DNA of 5,920 nucleotides. It comes from Deltaproteobacteria bacterium (GTDB lineage: Bacteria > Desulfobacterota > Desulfobulbia > Desulfobulbales > BM004). Location of the stretch: the NCBI GenBank assembly GCA_019313095.1, contig JAFDBU010000226.1, forward strand, positions 1 to 5,920. The letters are read 5' to 3'. Position 1 is the first letter of the stretch, and the number at the start of each line of letters is the position of its first letter. The position numbers were made by a program, and so were the translations under genes. Below, piece by piece: positions 1 to 5,060 of the stretch. A model generated the notes under the pieces. It made no database searches, was not told the DNA's origin, and saw only the letters and a list, made by a program, of their open reading frames with translations.

Positions 1-988
1 CGCCTGCGGTTTCCGGATTGGAATAGCCGCCCGGTGCGGTACAGGACCCGGCAGAATAGCGGGTAGGACCGAGTCCGATCATGCCGTTTCTGTAACGGGC
101 TTCCTCCCTGGTTGACAGGATAATGCCCACGTCAGGGTCAAAAATCCGCAGGGCAAAGATCAGATGGCTCAGGTCTCTTTCAGTAACTTCAGATAGAGGC
201 TGGAATTCGCCGGCAGCAGGGCGCAATCTTGGAAAGGAAACAGTGAGGCCGGTCCGCCAGAAGTTTTTTCGAAGCCAGGCAAGATGTATACCCAGGGCGA
301 GCCCTTCACTGCGCCAGTCCGAGAGGCCCAGCAGGGCGCCGATGCCTACTTCACGCATGCCGCTGGCAGCAGCACGGGCAGGTGTGTCCAGCCGGAAATC
401 AAAATCACACTTCTGGCCTGACAGATGGACCTTGTGGTAGGTTTCTCTGTCATAGGTTTCCTGGTAGATAGCAACTCCGGTAATGCCGGCAGTAAACAGC
501 ATGGAATATTCCCCTGTTGTAAGGGGCTGCACCTCAATGGAGATGGAGGCAAAGCGGTCATACAGCCGCTGAGCAAGTTTCTTCAGATAATCCATACCCA
601 GCTTTGCTGGTGCTTCACCTGAAACCAGAAGTATATGATTGAAGCCTCGATTGAGCAGGATCATGGCTTCTGCTTCTGCCTCATCTAGAGTGAGGATACG
701 GCGTTCTATTTTGTTGTCAGCCGAAAAGCCGCAGTAGCTGCACCGGTTGGTACAGAAGCTGGAGACATAGAGGGGGGCATAAATCTGAGTAGTTCTGCCG
801 AAACGAAGGGCCGTGATTTCAGCCGATCGTGCGGCCATGGCTTCAAGATGGTTATCCGCTGCCGGAGAGAGCAGGGCAGCCAGATCCCCGGTGGTCAAGT
901 GCGCTGCACGAAGAGTGTTTCTGACATCACTGTCGCCGGCAACCTTGATCTGCTCCTTGAGTTGTTGGAATGATGGTATGGTAAACAT
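1..988 (-). CDS. thiH: 2-iminoacetate synthase ThiH (tyrosine lyase), C-terminus cut off by window edge
   Basis: This is a radical SAM enzyme that cleaves L-tyrosine into p-cresol and dehydroglycine (2-iminoacetate), which ThiG uses to build the thiamine thiazole. Reading from the ATG at 988 gives 329 uninterrupted codons up to the window edge. The [4Fe-4S] motif CX3CX2C is visible as C79-TNR-C83-SY-C86, followed by GF. Further stretches recalled from E. coli ThiH are conserved: LLSPAA (40-45), LLVSGE, IEVQPL, YQETY, GLSDWR, SFPRLRP and STRE, with an APGGY near the end. E. coli ThiH has 377 residues, so about 45 C-terminal residues lie outside. The start is 4 bases after the thiG stop, and no clear Shine-Dalgarno precedes it, so translational coupling to thiG is likely. 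Use of ThiH rather than the oxidase ThiO fits anaerobic or microaerobic life. Identity is very secure; the missing end could not be checked. Confidence 0.97.
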   Translation of the reverse strand, partial: MFTIPSFQQLKEQIKVAGDSDVRNTLRAAHLTTGDLAALLSPAADNHLEAMAARSAEITALRFGRTTQIYAPLYVSSFCTNRCSYCGFSADNKIERRILTLDEAEAEAMILLNRGFNHILLVSGEAPAKLGMDYLKKLAQRLYDRFASISIEVQPLTTGEYSMLFTAGITGVAIYQETYDRETYHKVHLSGQKCDFDFRLDTPARAAASGMREVGIGALLGLSDWRSEGLALGIHLAWLRKNFWRTGLTVSFPRLRPAAGEFQPLSEVTERDLSHLIFALRIFDPDVGIILSTREEARYRNGMIGLGPTRYSAGSCTAPGGYSNPETAG

Positions 989-992
989 GGTG

Positions 993-1763
993 TCAGTTTT
1001 TGATAAAATCAAGACCGGATGAGGGAGAAGAGGGTGAAGCCTCCAGGCTTTTTTTACCAAGACCTGCTTCATAGGCAGCACGTCCTGCCGCAACTGCCTG
1101 GGCAAAGGCTGCCGCCATTTTAATCGGATCTCCCGCGATCGAGATGGCAGTATTTACCAGGACGGCATCAGCACCGATTTCCATGGCCAGAGCAGCATCA
1201 GATGGGGCGCCGAGTCCGGCGTCAACCACAACCGGCACGCGGGCCTGGTCAATGATGATTTCTACCTGGAATTTTGTTATGAGTCCAAGGTTGGTCCCGA
1301 TAGGTGCGCCAAGCGGCATAACAGCAGCGGCACCCGCGTCCTGCAGACGCAAGGCCAGGATGGGGTCTGAATTTATATAGGGCAGGACAATGAAACCATC
1401 CTTGACCAGTTCTTCCGTAGCCTTGAGGGTTTCTATAGGATCCGGCAGCAGGGTCCGGGGATCTGGGGTAACTTCCAGTTTCAGCCAGTCGCCACTGCCT
1501 GCAGCCCGGGCGATCCTGGCCAGACGGATAGCTTCATTGGCATCCCGGGCGCCTGAGGTGTTTGGCAGAAAAAGATATTTTTCTCTATCGAGGACATTCA
1601 TAATGTCATCGGCCGGATCTTTGAGATCAACACGACGCAGGGCAACGGTGATCATCTCGCTGCCGGAAGCTTCAATGGTTTTCTTCAGGACTTCTGCAGA
1701 GGAGAATTTGCCGGTTCCCAAAAAGAGGCGGGATTTGAAGGCTCTATCAGCAATTTTAAGCAT
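993..1763 (-). CDS. thiG: Thiazole synthase ThiG
   Basis: ThiG condenses 1-deoxy-D-xylulose 5-phosphate, dehydroglycine and sulfur from ThiS thiocarboxylate to form the thiazole phosphate of thiamine. The protein has 256 residues and a (beta/alpha)8-type sequence. It begins MLKIADRAF with the family signature LGTGKF (15-20). The Schiff-base lysine is K95 in LKLEV, followed by E97, matching K96 and E98 of the Bacillus enzyme. D181 in VVVDAG matches D182. The glycine-rich phosphate loop reads [12 protein letters not shown], where most homologues have GS rather than GT. The C-terminus carries a Ser/Pro-rich tail (about 237-256), and such tails vary in the family. I chose the ATG at 1763 because it matches the usual N-terminus and has a strong ribosome binding site 8 bases away. 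An upstream in-frame ATG at 1781 would overlap thiS and add MWEEGD, which is not family-like. The gene is coupled to thiS (1-base gap) and thiH (4-base gap). Confidence 0.97.
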   Translation of the reverse strand: MLKIADRAFKSRLFLGTGKFSSAEVLKKTIEASGSEMITVALRRVDLKDPADDIMNVLDREKYLFLPNTSGARDANEAIRLARIARAAGSGDWLKLEVTPDPRTLLPDPIETLKATEELVKDGFIVLPYINSDPILALRLQDAGAAAVMPLGAPIGTNLGLITKFQVEIIIDQARVPVVVDAGLGAPSDAALAMEIGADAVLVNTAISIAGDPIKMAAAFAQAVAAGRAAYEAGLGKKSLEASPSSPSSGLDFIKN

Positions 1764-1764
1764 A

Positions 1765-1965
1765 TCACCCTCCTCCCACAAAGCGGATTAACTCAAGAAC
1801 ATTGCCTTCGGAAAGGACAAAGGTGTCATATTCATCCCTTTTGATTATCCGTCCGTCGCATTCAGCCACTACGGTATCAGGGTTGAGTTCAATATTTCTG
1901 ATAAAATTCACCAGGGTGGTGTCAGGATTTATTTCTTTTGTTTCACCGTTACAGATAATTTTCAT
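1765..1965 (-). CDS. thiS: Sulfur carrier protein ThiS
   Basis: ThiS is a small ubiquitin-fold protein that carries sulfur as a C-terminal thiocarboxylate from ThiF and the sulfur donor to ThiG. From the ATG at 1965 it encodes 66 residues, the usual length. It starts MKIICNGE, has the central [11 protein letters not shown] typical of ThiS, and ends RFVGGG, which supplies the required terminal Gly-Gly. The frame is open further upstream to an ATG at 2049, but those 28 extra residues are Lys/Asn-rich, encoded by very AT-rich DNA and absent from the family, so the short start is preferred. The Shine-Dalgarno is weak (AAAAGAA about 5 bases before the ATG). The stop is one base before the thiG start, so the two are translationally coupled. 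The role of partner for the ThiF encoded upstream is inferred from position and family. Confidence 0.95.
   Translation of the reverse strand: MKIICNGETKEINPDTTLVNFIRNIELNPDTVVAECDGRIIKRDEYDTFVLSEGNVLELIRFVGGG
1772..1776 (-). promoter_or_regulatory. thiG ribosome binding site inside the last codons of thiS
   Basis: On the minus strand GGAGG is followed by AGGGTGAT and then ATG, an ideal 8-base spacing. The same bases encode the terminal glycines of ThiS (GGA GGA GGG TGA). It is the only strong Shine-Dalgarno in front of any gene in the window and decides the thiG start at 1763 over the upstream ATG at 1781. Confidence 0.85.
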
Positions 1966-2213
1966 GGAAATTCTTTTGTTATTTTTTAATAAAAATTTTT
2001 TGCCAAAATAATTTAACAGATTGGGAGTTATTGCTCTTTGACGAAGCATTAGAAGACTTTTTGTAGAAATTCAATAAGTTGCGGAGGCAACCATTTCGAC
2101 CTGTTTGATCCGCCGCAGGCCGAGAGTTTTAGAAATGGTCCGGAGCAATTAGTAGAATTCCCCAAAAGCTTCTTCTAGCGAGGAAAAGAGCATGAAAAAG
2201 CTAATTATATATT
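1966..2213. other. Long intergenic gap between thiF and thiS
   Basis: This 248-base stretch has no convincing gene. The part next to thiS (about 1966-2035) is extremely AT-rich. The middle (about 2080-2150) is richer in G+C and contains the repeats annotated separately. Next to the thiF stop an imperfect inverted repeat pairs 2167-2175 with 2194-2202 (9 base pairs including one G-T, 18-base loop). It lacks a proper T-tract, so it is a poor terminator candidate. I searched by eye on the minus strand for the conserved TPP riboswitch elements (CTGAGA and the GAACCTGAT-type core) and did not find them. A promoter for thiS could lie here, but no pair of good -35 and -10 boxes stood out. Confidence 0.6.
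2063..2160. repeat. Block of short inverted and direct repeats between thiF and thiS
   Basis: Several repeats cluster here. An 8-base inverted repeat pairs ACCATTTC (2090-2097) with GAAATGGT (2132-2139) across a 34-base, G+C-rich loop. A small perfect hairpin, GTTGC-GGAG-GCAAC, lies at 2078-2091. Imperfect direct repeats bound the block: GTAGAAATTC (2063-2072) against GTAGAATTC (2152-2160), and CGGAGGCAA (2082-2090) against CGGAGCAA (2141-2148). Its composition differs from the AT-rich flanks. It could be a REP-like or MITE-like dispersed repeat, a degraded gene fragment, or a structured leader of the thiSGH transcript. The sequence alone does not decide between these. Confidence 0.4.
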
Positions 2214-3011
2214 TTAATCATTCCCAAGCAATATACGCAATATCTGGTTTGCCTGGTGGTGAGCCGCAATTCCCACGCGTGGAGCCATTAAACCCTGACC
2301 AGGACCCGCAGCCGTATTTCCGTCTCCTATAATATAAACCTTAGCATGAATTTTTTGCGTCCGGATAGCATTATTATCACCATATCCAGCGAGCCCGGCT
2401 GCCCCCACATACCCTACGTTGGGCAGATAAGTCAATACAGACCGGAGAGCTGCAGCTTTCATGACAGCATTATCAAAGCATTCAGCCAGCACATCAACAT
2501 CCCTGAAAACTCTAGGGATTGATTCTTCTGTCAGCCGTTCATCCACTGTTTCAATTTCAATATAGGGATTCATCTGCAGCAGATTTTCTTTTAAAGCTGA
2601 AGTCTTCCGCATGCCGATCTGTGAAATGAAGTACTGCTGCCGGTTGAGGTTGCTGGGCTCCACTATATCAAAATCAGCCAGGATAAGTCTGCCGACCCCG
2701 ATTCGGGCCAGAGATCCTGCAACAACAGTGCCGAGACCGCCCAACCCCATGATGCCTACTACGGCTTTCCTGACAACCTCATGCACGCCTGGAGTATGGC
2801 GCGCCACAAGAAGGCTTTCCATTTCTTCCTGTGATGGGGTCTCAAAACGTCTGATAAGGCAGCAGATGTCATTGTCTGCAAGCACTGTCTCCGGGTCCGC
2901 TGGGAAGCCGTTAACAATAAAGAGGTCTGCACCGGGCTTGTATATATCTGCCAGATCCTTGACCCTGGTCCTTTCCTGATACGGAAGTCTTCTTTCGTTT
3001 ACCTTTATCAT
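2214..3011 (-). CDS. thiF: ThiF-type ThiS adenylyltransferase with ThiS-like N-terminal domain
   Basis: This E1-like enzyme is expected to use ATP to adenylate the C-terminal glycine of ThiS before sulfur transfer. The 265 residues split in two. Residues 1-55 (MIKVNERRL ... VNGFPADPETVLADNDICCLI) have the length and pattern of a ThiS/MoaD ubiquitin fold but lack a terminal Gly-Gly. From about 80 runs a compact ThiF/MoeB/HesA Rossmann domain with the nucleotide loop GLGGLG (89-94), the acidic D113-F-D115, the arginine-finger motif NLNRQQ (121-126), K136, and C178-F-D180-N181 at the position of MoeB CTDN. No CXXC zinc motif is present, matching the short 'family 2' ThiF (as I recall, TIGR02354) rather than E. 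coli ThiF or MoeB. The neighbouring thiS, thiG and thiH support a thiamine role. No Shine-Dalgarno is evident. A MoeB/HesA-like role on another carrier is less likely. Confidence 0.88.
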   Translation of the reverse strand: MIKVNERRLPYQERTRVKDLADIYKPGADLFIVNGFPADPETVLADNDICCLIRRFETPSQEEMESLLVARHTPGVHEVVRKAVVGIMGLGGLGTVVAGSLARIGVGRLILADFDIVEPSNLNRQQYFISQIGMRKTSALKENLLQMNPYIEIETVDERLTEESIPRVFRDVDVLAECFDNAVMKAAALRSVLTYLPNVGYVGAAGLAGYGDNNAIRTQKIHAKVYIIGDGNTAAGPGQGLMAPRVGIAAHHQANQILRILLGND

Positions 3012-3061
3012 TTTATAAATAAATCAGTCATTGACGCAAAACCAACATTTCTAGCAGATAA

Positions 3062-3089
3062 ATAAAAAATTTGCTTATTAAAATATAAG
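3062..3089 (-). terminator. Weak AT-rich hairpin with T-tract after the glmU-like gene
   Basis: On the minus strand CTTAT and ATAAG (3085-3089 and 3074-3078) can form a 5-base-pair stem with a 6-base loop, followed shortly by a run of six T residues. It sits 20 bases after the stop of the glmU-like gene and before thiF. The stem has only one G-C pair, so any termination would be inefficient. It is reported as a candidate only. Confidence 0.2.
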
Positions 3090-3108
3090 GGAGTAAAGAG
3101 CGGCAGGT

Positions 3109-4131
3109 TTAATCCTTTTTCAAGCCGGAATGAGGTGCAACTCTTTCATTGTCTTGTATGGCGCAGGATGAGAGGTTGGAAAATGGTCCTATGCTGACAT
3201 TGTCACCAATCCTGCAGTCATGCAGAACCACATCTGGGCCTATAGTACAGTTTTTGCCTATAATGGTATTCCCGGATATCTGGACATTGGCATATATGAT
3301 GGTATCGGTATCTATCCGGACCTCCTGCCGGATAAAAATGGTCTCCGGATCTATGAGGCTGACACCGTCAGCCATTAACTGGCTGTTTTTGTGGTGTTGC
3401 AGGTATTTGGTCGCGGCTGCCAGTTCACTCCTGGAATTGATCCCGAGCAGTTCGTCGCCTCCGGCCCTGGAAAAAATATCGACCCGCAGCTCCATGTCTA
3501 TTGCAATTTTGACAATATCTGTCAGGTATATTTCCCCCTGTTTGTTGTCCCTTCCTACTTTTTTTAGGGCATTGAAAAGAAAGGAGATCTCTGCACAGTA
3601 TATGCCGGCGTTAATTTCATGGATTTTTCTCTGGGCCTCAGTTGCATCCTTTTCTTCGACGATTCCAAGGAGTTTTTCGTTTTTACCACGTAGAATACGG
3701 CCGTAATTTGTCGGGTCATCCAGTGTAGTTGTCATGATGGTCAGGACCGGCCTGCTTACGGCATGGCTTGTTAACATGGCCCGCAGGGAGCCAGCTTTAA
3801 TCAACGGGACATCACCGCTGATGATAAGTACTGTGCCGCCGGTACTGCTTAATTCCTTTTCAGCACAGAGGACCGCATGACCGGTCCCGAGCTGTTCCTT
3901 CTGGATAACGGAGTCCACCTGGTAAGGTGAAATTAATTCTGCCACTTTTTCCCGCTGGTGTCCCAGGACAACATAGGTGTGATCCGGGTTCAGGGTTTTA
4001 AGTGTATCCAGCACGTGAATAATCATTGGTTTGAACAGGACCTCGTGCAGTACCTTTGCCTTTGAGGACTTCATCCTGGTGCCGAGGCCGGCAGCCAGGA
4101 TGAGAGCTGTTGTCTGGATATTGGTTGCCAT
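3109..4131 (-). CDS. glmU: GlmU-like UDP-GlcNAc pyrophosphorylase lacking the acetyltransferase half
   Basis: The N-terminal part is a GlmU-type uridylyltransferase, which in the family makes UDP-N-acetylglucosamine from GlcNAc-1-phosphate and UTP in the cytoplasm for cell-wall and lipopolysaccharide synthesis. Visible motifs are LAAGLGTRM (12-20) with K26, QLGTGHA (80-86), GDVPL (106-110, D107 as metal ligand), YGRI (143-146), VEEKDA (158-163), EINAGIY (172-178), EIYLTDI (200-206) and LGINSR with N232 as second metal ligand. From about 255 on, hexapeptide-type repeats begin a left-handed beta helix (SGNTIIGKNCTIG, IGDNVSIG), but the protein stops at 340. Full GlmU has about 450-460 residues, and its acetyltransferase residues (E. 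coli K351, H363, Y366, N377) lie beyond this end. No continuation was seen in the 97 bases downstream. The acetyl step must come from another protein, or this is a related sugar nucleotidyltransferase with a different sugar. Confidence 0.88.
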   Translation of the reverse strand: MATNIQTTALILAAGLGTRMKSSKAKVLHEVLFKPMIIHVLDTLKTLNPDHTYVVLGHQREKVAELISPYQVDSVIQKEQLGTGHAVLCAEKELSSTGGTVLIISGDVPLIKAGSLRAMLTSHAVSRPVLTIMTTTLDDPTNYGRILRGKNEKLLGIVEEKDATEAQRKIHEINAGIYCAEISFLFNALKKVGRDNKQGEIYLTDIVKIAIDMELRVDIFSRAGGDELLGINSRSELAAATKYLQHHKNSQLMADGVSLIDPETIFIRQEVRIDTDTIIYANVQISGNTIIGKNCTIGPDVVLHDCRIGDNVSIGPFSNLSSCAIQDNERVAPHSGLKKD

Positions 4132-4335
4132 GTCTGCGTGTTCTGCTGAAAATATTTAAATTAAATGATAAAAATATAAAAATCGAATTTTAAAAGAACA
4201 CCTTTGTCTGAGTTTGTGAAGATTTTTTTTGCAGCAAACACTTGACTGCAGAAAACTATTGACAATTATTTGATGCAGATGTCTATAGCAGCAAAACAGG
4301 GGGCATGCTGGGTAATTTTACTTTAGTGCAATTTT
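4132..4335. other. AT-rich divergent promoter region
   Basis: These 204 bases separate the leftward glmU-like gene from the rightward C39-like gene, so promoters for both directions are expected here. A rightward candidate is annotated separately. Leftward, the strand reads as a long AT-rich run (for example TATATTTTTATCATTTAAT about 25-50 bases before the glmU-like ATG), with no clear -35 box. Near-identical direct repeats GCAGCAAACA (4231-4240) and GCAGCAAAACA (4288-4298) flank the rightward candidate. No RNA gene was recognised. Confidence 0.55.
4259..4289 (+). promoter_or_regulatory. Candidate sigma-70-type promoter for the C39-like/ATP-grasp pair
   Basis: A perfect TTGACA lies at 4259-4264. 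The best -10 match is TATAGC (4284-4289, four of six bases) with a long 19-base spacer; with the ideal 17-base spacer the hexamer TCTATA is poorer. Transcription would begin near 4296, giving a leader of about 40 bases. A second, weaker -35-like TTGACT lies just upstream (4242-4247). Confidence 0.4.
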
Positions 4336-5034
4336 ATGATAACGAGACTTCATCTGGACATTTCAATGCAGCCGGATGATACAACATGTGGTCCGGCCTG
4401 TCTGCATTCCGTATACGACTATTACGGTGATTCCATACCATTGCACCAGGTGATCAGTGAGGTCAAGAGCCTGAAGGGTGGCGGCACCCTGGCGGTCCTG
4501 CTGGGCAATCATGCCTTGCAGAGGGGGTACAAAGCGACTATCTATACGTATAACCTCCATGTTTTCGATCCGACCTGGTTTACGCAAAAAGAAACCCTGG
4601 CCCATAAGCTGAAAGCCCAGGCAGCAAGCAAGAGTGATGATAAACTTTCATTTGCAACCCAAGGATACCTGGAATTTCTTGAAGGAGGTGGAACACTGCT
4701 CTTTGAGGACCTGACGATCGGACTGATCCGAAAATTCCTCAAAAAATCAATTCCCATTCTGACTGGTCTGTCATCGACCTATTTATATCGCTCTATAAGG
4801 GAAAACCCTGACAATAATCTGGATAATGATATATCAGGAATGCCGACAGGTCATTTTGTTGTACTCTGCGGGTATGATAAGGAAAAAAGAGAAGTACTCG
4901 TCGCGGATCCTTACAAAATGAATCCTGTTTCCAACGATCACTATTATATGGTGTCAATTGCTCGCCTGCTTGGTGCGGTTCTGCTCGGCATTCTGACCCA
5001 TGATGCCAACCTCTTGATTATCGAACCTAAATAA
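4336..5034 (+). CDS. Cytoplasmic C39-like papain-fold peptidase
   Basis: This 232-residue protein belongs to the C39-like branch of papain-fold cysteine peptidases. The catalytic set looks complete: oxyanion glutamine Q12 and nucleophile C18 in QPDDTTCGPAC (the classical six-residue spacing), H173 in GHFVVLCGYD, and D191 in VADPY. Between them lie a helical region with HQVISEVKSL and GGGT (48-51, 117-120) and a charged stretch (about 75-110). There is no signal peptide, and neither the ABC-transporter nor the membrane domain found in C39 bacteriocin exporters, so it probably acts in the cytoplasm. The start at 4336 keeps the first beta strand (RLHLDI) before the active site; no good Shine-Dalgarno supports it. 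The ATP-grasp gene follows after 26 bases, and this pairing recurs, in my recollection, in many proteobacteria, sometimes with a fused GNAT domain. The natural substrate is unknown; hydrolysis or peptide transfer are both possible. Confidence 0.85.
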   Translation: MITRLHLDISMQPDDTTCGPACLHSVYDYYGDSIPLHQVISEVKSLKGGGTLAVLLGNHALQRGYKATIYTYNLHVFDPTWFTQKETLAHKLKAQAASKSDDKLSFATQGYLEFLEGGGTLLFEDLTIGLIRKFLKKSIPILTGLSSTYLYRSIRENPDNNLDNDISGMPTGHFVVLCGYDKEKREVLVADPYKMNPVSNDHYYMVSIARLLGAVLLGILTHDANLLIIEPK

Positions 5035-5060
5035 GAAAATTATAACCTCAACATCATACC

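Noticed and set aside
1764..1781. Upstream ATG for thiG adding MWEEGD
   Set aside because: It would overlap the thiS end, and the extra residues are not family-like. The strong GGAGG is correctly spaced for the ATG at 1763.
1390..1791. Plus-strand open frame of 133 residues opposite thiG
   Set aside because: It lies entirely antisense to thiG and the thiS end, has Ser/Arg-rich composition and no recognisable domain.
1966..2049. In-frame N-terminal extension of thiS to an ATG at 2049 (94 residues in all)
   Set aside because: The added residues are Lys/Asn-rich, encoded by very AT-rich DNA and unlike any ThiS. The 66-residue form starting MKIICNGE has the normal family length.
2151..2193. Tiny minus-strand open frame (14 codons from an ATG at 2193) in the thiF-thiS gap
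   Set aside because: It is too short, has no ribosome binding site or recognisable relative, and cannot be separated from chance.
2167..2202. Inverted repeat just after the thiF stop as an intrinsic terminator
   Set aside because: The stem is A/T-rich with a G-T pair, the loop is 18 bases, and on the minus strand it is followed by TTTGGGG rather than a T-run.
3149..3706. Plus-strand open frame of 185 residues opposite the glmU-like gene
   Set aside because: It is antisense to a well-conserved enzyme, its translation is Ser-rich and resembles no family, and it is a typical shadow frame.
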